From Epiperipatus broadwayi (Eukaryota > Onychophora > Udeonychophora > Euonychophora > Peripatidae), in NCBI GenBank assembly GCA_028023455.1, contig JAQFVV010000001.1, positions 18,845,611 through 18,909,610 on the forward strand: a DNA stretch of 64,000 nucleotides. Reading direction: 5' to 3'. Under the pieces are notes generated by a model, which ran no database searches, was not told the origin of the DNA, and saw only the letters and a list, made by a program, of their open reading frames with translations. Position 1 is the stretch's first letter. Every line of letters begins with the position of its first letter. Shown in pieces: positions 11,813-23,200 of the stretch. The translations under genes and the position numbers were made by a program.

Positions 11813-12920
11813 CCTGCAGATTGAAAGTCTGTATATAATAGTTTACCATTATACCTATGAATGATTATTCATACTGAATGTGATAGCATTGCTCTAATGC
11901 ACATAACTTTTAGTTTAACATTTCAAATTAAAAATAAAGAGATCTTGTGTCTGTGAGAGACCATCAATAATTATTTAACTTTACTAAATGCTACTATGCC
12001 TAAACTTGTAATTCGTAGTCACTGACAAATAATTTCAGCATTCAAATTTGTAATTACAATTGTGTTTCTAGCTTTCATTTTTTCAATTAAATTAAGTTTT
12101 GATGATTATTTTTATAGCTAACTTTTAATCTGCATTAAAATATCAAATTCACTGGCTAATCTGCCCTTTTTTCCCCATTTTCTTTCTATATCCAATATTG
12201 AGCATGTGGTAAATTAATTAATGACAAGTTAATTGCAATAGAATTTTGTTAATGTATTTGTGACTATTCAAAAGTATTAAAAGATGGAATATAAAAACTG
12301 AGGCTTAGTTTAAAATTTGATAGAGATTACTTTAATATAAAAGTTGACAATTACAAACAATTTCTAAAGAGTTAGAAATACAATTACTGATAGAAAACAA
12401 GTCACTAAGTAGTGTTTTAAAATAAAAATTAAGATTTAATTTTAATTAATATCAATTAAATTTATCTTCAAATATTAAAAAGTAGGAGAATTGTTATCAT
12501 GTCTTTTTCATAATATATAAAAAACTTAGCCAAGATTGGAAAAAAAAAAATTATTATTTATTTTAACAGGAAAAATAATACATTGCATTTAAAATGAAAT
12601 AAATAACTAAATTATGTATTTGTCATGACTTCGGAATATATTGTAAAGAAATCAATTGCATCAGTAATATGTCTAATGTAATTCTAAGAATACAATCAAA
12701 CATGGTAAGGCAAAACAATAGAATACCAGACATCCCTACCTACTAAAAAAATAATACTAATGAATTACTATTAAGAAGTTTTCAGTAGCTAGAAAAATGT
12801 AGTTTTTTCATAGCAAATTTATTTTACTAGTATCTAATTTAATTAGTGCTTTTTAAAGTTTACTTATGCAATTTGAAAATCATTTACTAACTTTTTACCA
12901 AGTATCATTTTTAATATATG
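11813..12920. other. AT-rich DNA without recognisable gene
   Basis: No reading frame or structured repeat was recognised. Confidence 0.5.
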
Positions 12921-12929
12921 AATTTTTTT

Positions 12930-13300
12930 TTACAGTACAGACTTTTTCATACCTGCATTCCAGTATGATGAGAAGGTTAGCACCAATGTGAGTTTTGAGC
13001 ATTCTGGCATCAGATTTTCAATGAAATGGACATCTGAAGAGTTGTGGAGTGTAGTGGATTGAAACCTGTCCATTGAAGTATGAAGATTGTCTATCTTAAT
13101 TAAGCTGAGAATTTATTGTATTTATATGTGGAGATGATAATCTGGATCAACTGATGAGTGCTGGTTTAACATGAAATATGTATATTGGTGATTATTTATC
13201 TTTTCAACATGTGTGTGATCAAGTGTATCTGCAGTATGAGATAGTGTGGATAGTTGAGGGTCATGTGAAAGTCTGACTTTAAGTATCATTTTTATAATTT
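12930..13300 (+). repeat. GC-richer segment around the hammerhead
   Basis: This stretch is visibly less AT-rich than its flanks and contains the hammerhead at 13146-13189. The core, GTGCTGGTTTAACAT stem II and following TTGGTGATTAT recur with changes at 16156-16210, so it is a dispersed repeat. It has no reading frame, and I infer a nonautonomous retroelement or PLE terminal repeat fragment. Confidence 0.5.
13146..13189 (+). ncRNA. Type I hammerhead ribozyme motif (family 2)
   Basis: The catalytic core is CTGATGA (13151-13157) and GAAA (13173-13176). Stem II is GTG/CAT (3 pairs, one a G-U). Stem III is two base pairs with a four-base loop (A13176-T13183, T13177-A13182). The cleavage-site triplet is ATA (13182-13184), so position 17 is A, which is allowed (H). 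Stem I pairs ATCAA (13146-13150) with TTGGT (13185-13189), one pair being a wobble. Predicted cleavage is after 13184. Such minimal stem III hammerheads are known from PLEs and retrozymes, where they often work as dimers. Activity is inferred from base pairing only; the motif lies in GC-richer DNA 440 bp upstream of a PLE remnant. Confidence 0.65.
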
Positions 13301-13632
13301 AAGAGACTTTTAACTATATTATTATTATTTTGCACAGTTTAATTAATAATTTTATATAATTAAAATTTTATGAGACGAATGCTAGTATTTTTTAATGCTT
13401 AAAACATTTACGAACTCATTAGCTTATTAAAAATACAGTTATCACTTTTTGAATTTAATCACCTTAGGTTCAACTATTCATGTTGTCTAATTTTTTTAAA
13501 CAACTGGGAGGATTTTAAAATGTGAGATCAAGACCCTAAATTTTTGATCTAACTTTACTTTTGCTGATTTTTTTAGTACTTCATTAATAATTCAACAAGT
13601 ATTTATTTCTTTTCTTTTCCAATTGTAATTTG

Positions 13633-14045
13633 ATGTAAACACATCCATGTTTAGTAAGAAAAGATTTTGTTTACTAAAAATGCATACGCTTAGCATGCTT
13701 TTAACTATTACATAGTCATAAACATTTATCATGAATGAAAAGTGTGTAAATGAGATAATTTACATAATCCACTTATTTCAACAATGGGATATAGGAGTCT
13801 TTCTTATTAATAGAATTTGCAATATTGGCTATGTGCCATGCTTCTTTCAGTTTTTGTCATTTCTCGAGGATATAATCATAGAAACCTGATCAACACAGTC
13901 AAAAAATTTTACTCCTAACTCAGAAATATACCTGCACAAATGGTGGCAAAACCATGGATATCACTATGATATATACTAGGTATCTCAAAGTTTAATAAAA
14001 AGTTGCTCTGAAACATACACATTGATTCAAAGATGTGGCCATGTT
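13633..14045 (+). mobile_element. Second Penelope-like element, left copy (plus) of a tail-to-tail pair
   Basis: This plus-strand stretch is the inverted, internally deleted partner of 14070-14910. Its start (TTTAGTAAGAAAAGATT at 13652, then AGCATGCTTTTAACTATTAC) is mirrored near 14815-14875. Later, AATTTTACTCC...ATGGTGGCAAAACCATGGATATCA (13902-13965) mirrors 14340-14405. Translation gives the fragments GYNHRNLINTV and AQMVAKPWIS, the C-terminal part of a PLE reverse transcriptase. Frame is lost. Confidence 0.75.
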
Positions 14046-14069
14046 CAGTCTCATGCTCTAAACATGTAG

Positions 14070-14910
14070 ACATGACATTGATGTTGATTTGGTGTGATTA
14101 TACAAATATCTCTATCGTGTTACCCTGATTGTGATATTTGCACATGATTTACCAAAATAAATGGCCTTGCAAAGAGAGTTGTGGCAGATAATCTTGAAAA
14201 TAGCCTGGGGGGTCTGCTCCAGAGGCATCTTGTCTTTGGTGTTATTTATTAAACAATTTAGAGTGGATGGGATCTGAAAGCTAAAGCTATATGTTTCAGA
14301 GTAGATTTTTATTAAGTTTTGAGATATCCTAGTATGTATTTGTGATATCCATGGTTTTGCTACCATTTTTGCAGGTCTGATTTTGGAGTAAAATTTATTG
14401 ATTGTGTTAATTAGGTATTTATGTTCATATCCTATATTATATAAGTTCTTAATATATTCTTCATGTATTGGCTTTATGTCAGATTCAAATTTACATAATT
14501 TCATGTTTTTATCTAAGAACATCTTAAAGACAGCGAGCTTATGAACTGTAGGAGTTAGCAACTTGCATTTCTAATCTGGATCGGTTTAAGCATCACTTTA
14601 TAGCACAAATTATTGTCAATCTTTGCACGTATAAATCAAAAATCTTAAAGCTATTTTGATTATCTTCTTGCTCGATTGTCCAATCTAAAGATGATGCGAA
14701 TACGAGCTCCTATTTATTTTTGTAATTTGTGCTGCTGGTGCAAAAATAAGCACATCGTTCACATAATCTCTTTTTAGTCTGGACAAATTTTAGCGCTATC
14801 ATTACGTCAATGTAATAGTTGAAAGCATGCTAAGCATATGAATTCTTGTTAAACACAATCTTTTCTTACTAAACCGGAAAACTTGTTTACATCGAGTTAT
14901 GTCATTAATA
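14070..14910 (-). mobile_element. Second Penelope-like element, right copy (minus)
   Basis: On the minus strand it contains RDYVNDVLIFAPAAQITK (around 14720-14780), which is the PLE RYVDDVL block with Asn in place of the first catalytic Asp. This is followed by LDWTIEQEDNQNSFKIFDL (the E-x5-FLD region) and then a 149-residue frame to 14112. The element differs in sequence from the PLE at 8.87-11.53 kb, so it is another family. The catalytic change and broken frames make it inactive. Confidence 0.8.
14112..14561 (-). pseudogene. PLE RT C-terminus and start of GIY-YIG domain
   Basis: The 149-residue frame starts at an internal methionine and reads TPTVHKLAVFKMFLDK (the thumb region, usually S-x-x-P-x-x-H-K-x-A/I), NIGYEHKYLINTINKFYSK, and then PQAIFKIICHNSLCKAIYFG near its end. 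The last part corresponds to the V-Y-x-I-x-C...YIG signature of the PLE GIY-YIG nuclease, with YFG instead of YIG. The frame ends at 14112 without the rest of the nuclease. It is one of the longest uninterrupted frames in the window, so this copy may be younger than its partner. Confidence 0.8.
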
Positions 14911-15825
14911 TTAATTGAAGTCCAATTATACTATAGGCTTAGTAAGGTGTAAATTAGTTTACATTTTTTATTAATATGATTTTAATTTCTATATATAAAA
15001 ATATTTTTTTATTTTAAATTATTTTTTATATTAAAACCTTTGATCTTTTTTCTGTATATTTAATACTTTTTGTACATTTTTTTTAATGCTTTCTTTAGTA
15101 ACAGTATTATTTCTTTTTGATATCCAGAATTTTTAAAACTTCTGAATTTTATCTTTCTTTACAGAAAGCATATATAGCACACACACACACAAAAACAAAT
15201 ATTGAAAAATACTAATTATAGTTTTTAATTATATAATTATTGGATAAGTTAAGATTTTGTTGTTATTTATTACACATTTTAAATAGTCATTTAGAGCTTA
15301 TATGTTTAACAACTCTCAGAGTGATATTTCACATTATTCCTGTAATTCAAGCTTAGTAAAAATCCTTGGAATAAAAACCAGAATAAAAAAATATAGCTTG
15401 TCAATAAGTAGTAGGGATGGCCTTATTGACTCATGTTAAAAATAACTGACACTGGAAAATATAATTCCAGTAATTGGGACAAAGAAGAAAACGCCTTTTT
15501 AATATTCACCTTATTTTGGAAAAAATATATAAACTATCATTTAAATTTATGCTAAAAAAATTTGATATTTTTTACATCCAAAAGTTGATCAAAGTGTGAA
15601 TGTAAGGCAATAATTTGAAAACTTATTCACAATGAGAAGGAACATAAGAGCTTTTTTAGTAGAGTCAATAATATTTCTGTAGTGTAATTTTTACTATACC
15701 ACTCTTGTGCAAGGTAGGGACTGATTTTTATTAACTTTTAACACCTTGTGCAGGAATGTAATTATAAACTTATGACCAAAAACATATGAAAAAGATGCAC
15801 ATTTGGTCATATAGTTATTATTACA
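14911..15825. other. AT-rich DNA without recognisable gene
   Basis: No gene recognised. A short (CA)n run occurs at about 15179-15190, and an inverted pair TTATGACCAAA / TTGGTCATA occurs at about 15770-15812. Confidence 0.45.
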
Positions 15826-16041
15826 CCCATTCACAAGGTGCCAAAAGTGAATTGAAACTAATCGTTACCTTGTGTAAGTGTTGTGTAATGAAAATCACAC
15901 TTCAAAAATATTATTCACTAAGTGAATAATCTCTAGTCTAATGAATGCCTAGTAAAAATTATTAATATACTTTGATCAAGTGGTGTGTATCAAAGTTGTG
16001 AGGAAAGTAAGTTTGACACTTATCAATTAAACTGTAGTAAT

Positions 16042-16044
16042 TAG

Positions 16045-16082
<38 letters not shown>

Positions 16083-16090
16083 CTATTGTT

Positions 16091-16118
<28 letters not shown>
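16042..16118. repeat. Two (TA)n microsatellite tracts
   Basis: Two runs of TA separated by TTACTATTGTT, located between the two units of the ~400-bp repeat. Confidence 0.95.
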
Positions 16119-16121
<3 letters not shown>

Positions 16122-16155
16122 ATGATAAAGATATGTGTAAGTGATTGTGATCTGA

Positions 16156-16199
16156 ACCAATTGATGAGAGCTGGTTCAACACAAAATTTGCATCTTGGA
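16156..16199 (+). ncRNA. Decayed hammerhead-like motif (family 2)
   Basis: It aligns with 13146-13189 over the whole motif: TTGATGA (16161-16167) in place of CTGATGA, AAAA (16183-16186) in place of GAAA, and ATC (16192-16194) as the cleavage triplet. Stem I pairs CCAA (16157-16160) with TTGG (16195-16198). Two invariant core nucleotides (C3 and G12) are changed, so it should not cleave. The preserved pairing at both stem I sides supports common origin with the intact motif. Confidence 0.6.
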
Positions 16200-16368
16200 G
16201 ATTATACATTATGTTTATGATTACCTCTCTCCACAGAGTGTTAAAAGTGGATAGAAGTCAATCCTTATTGTGTGTGAAAATATTGTAGTGAAAATTACAC
16301 TATGAAATGTTATTCCTTAAGTGGATAATCTCTAGTCTAATGAATAACTAATAAAAATTATTAATGTT

Positions 16369-19011
16369 GAAGTCAAATCAAGGCCATTAGAAAATTTGGC
16401 CATTGATAAAACTTATATTGGATAAAAATATCATAGCTTATCAAATAATATTTAAAACTGACATATAAAATGCTCTGATACTGATGGAAAAAAAACAATG
16501 GATGCTATCAAAAACAAACAAACAAAAAATATTTGAACAAAGATGGACATTATAATTGGATTAGAAATTGATACTTTCTATCAGAAAAATTCAAAATCTT
16601 TTATTTTAATTATGAATATTCAAGAAATGTGGTTGCAATGAGTACCACAAAATATTATATGGTGCAATTTTGTAAGTTTCAAATCCAAGATTTTCTAATC
16701 AGTATGACAATTATGTCAGTAACTCCACAGAATGATGAAAATAAAATATGAGGTAAAAGTCAACAAGTTTTAAATCTAAACATTAAAAATATATTGTTAA
16801 GCTTAAATAATCAATGTACACAACAGTGTATAATGCTGTAATGCACATCCCCAGAACAATTTCTGTTATTTACTTTTATTAATTATATGTAAATGAGATA
16901 TTTATTTTATATAGTGCTATGTTTATACATTGTAATATTAATAATTTAAAGTGATCAATTAATATCTTCATGCTCTCATTTTTCCAAATTCTTAAGATTT
17001 TCTCATACAAAAACATTTGGGTCAAAAAGATAGATGGATTTATTCTATCTTTTCACAATGACTTTATCTTGTGTTTGAAAATGAGAGTATTCATTTATAG
17101 TTAAAAATCCACAAAGTGCATGTGCATTAGCTTAATGACTAATTATTAATATTACATTTTATTAATTAGCACATGGTATTCAAAACTAAAATTAAAGCCC
17201 TTATGAAGCAATAATCTATTTTTTACTTCTTTATACTATTCAAGCAAATAACCTGAAATTATAAAAAATGCTAATGCATTAATTTTAGTTTTGAATGCTA
17301 CATGTTTATTAATAAATACTAATTCAGAATTCAATCTAGAAATAAGATTATTATTATCTACTATCTATAGTAAATTGAAAAGGACTGGTTTGGTAGCATA
17401 CAAATAGGCTAAGAATGTTAAGTGAAAGTGTTGCTAGAGCACTCAATCACAATAATATTTAATACAATTTTGTGAATAAGATTTGTTATTCATTTCTACC
17501 ATATATTTTTAATACTATAGACACAAAATATTCACAGACAACACTACCAATATCAAGTAAAATATTTTCTGTGTTGGAGGATAGTGAAAACAGTAGCTAT
17601 TGCCTTCAAAACATTGCTCGATACATAATTTGGAATGGATAATCAGGTACTTACTACAACTTATTTCTGCATTTAGAGAAAAATAAAAAATAGCAATCTG
17701 TATGGTTATATTTCAACTAAAATGTTTTTTATATATTTATAGGATAAAAAATAAAAATTGATTTAGAGAAATAAATTAAACATACACATAAACAAACACA
17801 TTGAGATGTAAGAAAATAATTAAAATTGCTTCCAAAATAGATGCAATTAGACATATACCAAAAATTGATAATAAAAAATTAATGATCTATTGGAGGCCAA
17901 TTACAACTGTAGAAAGCACAGAGGAAAAAATATAGCAAAAAAGGTCAAAAGTGACACTGAGACAATTAAGAAAGTCAATACATGTTTCACAGCCAACAAA
18001 AGGTGACAAAATAATATCTAAATAGAAATATTATTTGCTAAAAAAAAGAACAAGGTGTTTTTGGAAAAATATATGCAATTAAAAATGCCTTGCAACTAAT
18101 TTATAAGCTATAAAATGCAAAAGATCAAATCTTAATTCTGCAAAAAAATCACTTATATAGATTTGACAATGATGTAATATGGTCATAAAAACTGGAAAAT
18201 ATCATTACATATATAAGAAATTCTAAGTGAAGTGAATCCATATTAAAATTTGGATACATCTAAATTTTAAACATTTTACTAAATTCATTAACATTACAGA
18301 TTACACTATAGTTAATAAAAAAAACATTCTCCATGTAAAATTTTTAATGGCTGTGATTAAGCCCCTTACACAAAACATAGAAATAAAGAAATTATATATA
18401 ATTATTATTAAAAGGTTGAAGAAATTAAATAATAATATATCAAAATTCTAAGGTTTTTAATTGTATTGACCTATATAAATTATGGAAGTAAAATCATGAA
18501 AACTTTAAGTACTTTATTTTTTCCAGTAGAAGTCTATGTAATTATCAAGAAACTCAGCAAATATAGAATTTAATAATCAAAAATATTTTCTATCAAAATA
18601 TTATTTTTTGGATATATTTTTAATATATTTTATATAGTGAACATATTATTCAATATGCTGACCTGACAGGAATAGAGAAAATTATTAGAGAAGAAGATAA
18701 AGTTTTAACAATTTGTAATATGTAAAAGGGATTATATAAGATGTAGACAGTAAAGAAAATTTAAACAAGTTTATTATCTATATGTAAAATAGAAGAAATA
18801 TCTGGGATACTTTTAAACATCAAACAAGACAAAGATTACATCTATTCAGAAAATAAATATAAAAAAAGTACAATGAGACCTTAATATCAACTATATTTTA
18901 TCCAAGCCCTGATGGGTACACTATACATGGCAAATAATAGCTGACTTTGATTAAAATATAATCTGTATTATTTATTGAACTGAATGTCAACAGTACTTTT
19001 GAACATGCATA
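16369..19011. other. AT-rich DNA without recognisable gene
   Basis: No reading frame or structured repeat was recognised in this stretch. Confidence 0.5.
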
Positions 19012-20250
19012 TATACACTAAGACAATAAAGCCAATTATTAAGGCTTTAATATACATATTAATGTAGATGATAACAATTAACTCTTAATCTCAACAATCT
19101 CAATATGTAGTTATGGCAAACTCCTTTAACAATAAAAGTGCTACCACCTTTATATATAGTCTGTTATGTTTATATAGACATTAAAGATTGCAACTTGTCC
19201 AAGGAGACTGGGATTAATAATGCAAAAAAGTTAATCCGGAAAATATATCCTGCCCTGAAAGCAAACTAATAAATAGTTATTTATAACTTGCAAATTATAT
19301 ATAAAGTATATATTTACTAAGACATTAAAGTAATTACTCAAGGCTTTAATAGGTTTATAAATGTAAACAAAGGCAAAACTCTCCATACAGTAGTGCCACC
19401 CTGTGCCAACCAGAGTAATCAATGGATGGCAGAAGGCTTGTGCATAAAATCTCTATCCAGTGCCTACTCATTTTGCCTTTGTTTACAACAATTATGGGCT
19501 AGTATAAGAGATGGTGATCATGTGATTTATAAATGTACATAATAACAATCAATTCTTAAGCTCTCAACAATTTCACTTGTTATCAATGCAATCTCCTTTA
19601 ACAATAGAGGTGGTAACATCTTTATATATGTTCTGATATGTTTATATAAGCATTAAAGATTACAATATGACTAAGGAATGTGAGATTTGATAATGAAAGA
19701 AGTTTAACAAATCTCATTAATCAGGCAAATATAACCTGTTGTGAAAGCAGACTAATCAATAGTCAATTATAACTTTAAAATACCAAATTTATTGAAAGCA
19801 GACTAATCAATACTCAATTATAACTTTGAAACATTAAATTTATTGTTAAAGGAGGTTGCCTTGACTACAAGTTGAGATTGTTGATATCTTACAAGTTGGT
19901 TGTTATTATCCACATTTATAAACCTATTAAAGCCTTGAGTAATTGACTTTATTGTCTTAGTAAATATATATATTCTATGTGGAATTTGGAAATTATAAAT
20001 GACTATTTATTAGCCTTCTTTCAGAACAAGTTATATTTGTCTGATTAATGAGGTTTGTTTAAACTTTTTTGCATTATTAATCTCACATTTCTTAGTCAAG
20101 TTGCAATCTTTAATGTCTATATAAACATATTAGATCAAATATAAAAATGGCACCATCTTTATTATTAAAGGAAGTTCATTGCTTTGTTTACAGGTTGAGA
20201 TTGTTGATAGCTTAAGGATTTATTGTTATCATGCACATATGGAGTATGCA
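19012..20250. repeat. ~300-bp repeat unit in direct and inverted copies
   Basis: A unit with anchors TTTACTAAGACAATAAAG, CAAGGCTTTAATAGG, CTCCTTTAACAATAAA and GACATTAAAGATTGCAACTTG appears as the tail of one copy (19012-19066), one plus copy (19067-19365), one plus copy after an insertion (19538-19830) and an inverted copy (19843-20240). A 34-bp block (GAAAGCAGACTAATCAATA...) is further doubled at 19751-19830. A small fragment occurs at 28337-28370. No protein is encoded. It may be a satellite or the terminal repeats of an unidentified element. Confidence 0.8.
19366..19525 (+). mobile_element. Fold-back retroposon, short copy with 12-bp TSD
   Basis: The 160-bp insertion interrupts the ~300-bp repeat. 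TTTATAAATGTA is present on both sides (19354-19365 and 19526-19537), while the other repeat units have it once. It begins AACAAAGGCAAAACTCTCC (antisense of the family's unit end) and runs to CCTACTCAT. It then switches to sense as TTTTGCCTTTGTTTACAAC, and ends in the family tail ...GGTGATCATGTGA. The switch removes the hammerhead region. This clean empty-site comparison is the best proof that the family inserts as a unit. Confidence 0.88.
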
Positions 20251-20324
20251 TATATAAATTAAAATTATAGTATGAGCAAAATTTTAAAAAATGATAATAT
20301 AATTATTAATTATAAATTGAGGAA

Positions 20325-20362
<38 letters not shown>

Positions 20363-20704
20363 TACTGACTATGCAAAATATCTGACTTTCATCTAAGTTC
20401 TAAATATTAAACTTTACATATAAATTAAATAATATAGATCCTTAAAAAAATTCTATCAACAGAAAAGATTTCTGAATTTTTTTGGACATAAAACAAATAA
20501 TGAATCAATAAATGAAACATTTTCAAGAGCTCCATTGCATCATGAGAAATAAAACTGAAATTATATTTTATACAGTTAGCATCAACAGATGCACACACAA
20601 TATATATAAATAAAAATTCACATATGCTTATTAGGTTTTATCCAAATATGAGTGGAATATTTAAATGATATAATACTGCAGCAAAACAATATCATATCAT
20701 CACA
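20251..20704. other. AT-rich DNA with (CA)n(TA)n
   Basis: A (CA)n then (TA)n microsatellite lies at 20325-20362. Nothing else was recognised. Confidence 0.7.
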
Positions 20705-21730
<1,026 letters not shown>

Positions 21731-21752
21731 AAGTAAGAGAGTTCCTCAATCG

Positions 21753-22075
21753 ATCCTGCATGTAGCGGATCATCCAAACAAGGACCTAATCGACTTATTT
21801 ATTCCTTTATTTTTTTACTATTATTATTATTATTATCCTGCACATAGCGGATGGAATAAATTTATACTAATCGAAATGAATTTGTGGTAAGTTATAATGT
21901 ATTGAATCCTGCACATGGTGGATTAAAAAGATAGAGTTATTATAAATGAATGCATGCACTCCATAGCTTTTCAAGTAGATGGGAAGGTAGATTTAATAAC
22001 CCTTTTTTTTTATATGATACATTCTTAAAAAAAAGAACAGTTATTGACTGTACACTAATCCTACATGTAGCAGAT
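21753..22075. repeat. Four copies of an 18-bp quasi-palindromic motif
   Basis: ATCCTGCACATAGCGGAT and close variants occur at 21753-21770, 21835-21852, 21906-21923 and 22058-22075, with irregular spacing (82, 71 and 152 bp). The motif begins ATCC and ends GGAT, so it is partly self-complementary. The DNA between copies is not repeated. In so AT-rich a context, four copies in 320 bp are unlikely to be chance. Confidence 0.7.
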
Positions 22076-23200
22076 ATTTATATAATAAAATAAGACTAAA
22101 ATGGTGAACAGGCTAATGCCTACCACTTGTGTGTATCTAACTTTATGAGTAATCTAACTCCTTTAAATCTTTAATCTATAACATTCATAATATACTAAAA
22201 TTTATTTTGGTAAATAATATCTATTGAATCACATATAGACTTAATAATGATAAAAAAAATCATTGATCAAATACATGTAAAAGATTATGTAATTACCTAT
22301 AATAATAAAAAGAAAAACAAATCATTCATAAGAAATATTTATACACAAAAAAAAATAATTATATTTAGAAATATAAATGGGTTTACTTCCTGAAAGCTTC
22401 GTTTTCTTCCAGGCTGAGGGCTTTTGAAGGAGATACATAAATCATGCGCAGGTGACTGAAAGGATCTCTTCTATGGGTGGAAGGCAAAAATAGTTTGTAG
22501 ACAGCTACATTTTTGAATGTGCAGAGAGTCACATAACTTGGTGGTTACATAGGTCTTGAGTGGTGCGAATGCACTGAATTGGATCCTCTACTCCATGTTC
22601 GCTTGGGCAATAATACTCAGTCTTGATTTTATTCTTTCCATTTTGGTGGGCTGCACTTGGTTTTATTTTATCAGTGTCCTCTGGCTCTTCGGGCTGGTTA
22701 AATGTCTTTGATTTTTACTCCAAAGGGATTCATGTTAAAATTGTATGTCTCATTGAAATTATTATATTAATTCTTTAAATAACTTGTGATATCTTTCCAT
22801 CAAATCTATTTCTTTCAGCAAACTTTTCTGGTCACATTCCCAATTCCTTTCTATTTGCAGTTTTTATTTCTTTGGATTGGACATGATTACAGCTTGAGAT
22901 GACTTTGAAGTTTTACTGTCAATTATACACTCTTTGAAAAGCAAAGTCAACCATGTAAGTAAATTCAAATAAAGTAAAAAAAAAAACAATCTCTGCATAA
23001 ATGAATGCTTGAATCAATCATCAATCGAAAATAAGTCAATTGGTTTTAACTGCACACATTGAACTGGCTGCCTTCAACTCAACTGAATTCAATATGCCGA
23101 ACTTAAGTCCTTGCCTTCAACTGAACTGAATTGAATATCTGAATTGAATGCCCCTATATTACCTGATCAGCACCTACATATCTCCCCATATTGCTTTTTT
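22076..23200. other. Unrecognised GC-richer block
   Basis: From about 22380 to 22760 and 23040 to 23190 the DNA is clearly less AT-rich. A minus-strand reading at about 22540-22735 (PEEPEDTDKIKPSAAHQNGK, followed by YYCPSEHGVEDPIQC) looks protein-like but has no start, no family match and stops soon. AACTGAACTGAATTGAAT-type simple sequence is found at 23100-23145. It is possibly a worn mobile element or an isolated exon. I cannot decide. Confidence 0.3.

Larger units (their letters stand above)
15826..16368 (+). repeat. ~400-bp direct (tandem) repeat, two diverged units
   Basis: The block at 15830-15966 recurs at 16236-16366, about 400 bp further on. Shared anchors are AAAAGTG(A/G)A, AATCTCTAGTCTAATGAAT and AATAAAAATTATTAAT. 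The second unit is preceded by a decayed hammerhead (16156-16199); I cannot find one before the first. A related fragment in inverted orientation is at about 23935-23965 (TTATTAGACTAGAGAGTATTAC). No reading frame. Tandem units with hammerheads are the layout of metazoan retrozymes, but the first unit lacks the motif, so this is tentative. Confidence 0.7.

Noticed and set aside
19012-20250. CRISPR-like array
   Set aside because: Repeats are ~300 bp, diverged and partly inverted in a eukaryotic context; no short regular repeats with unique spacers.
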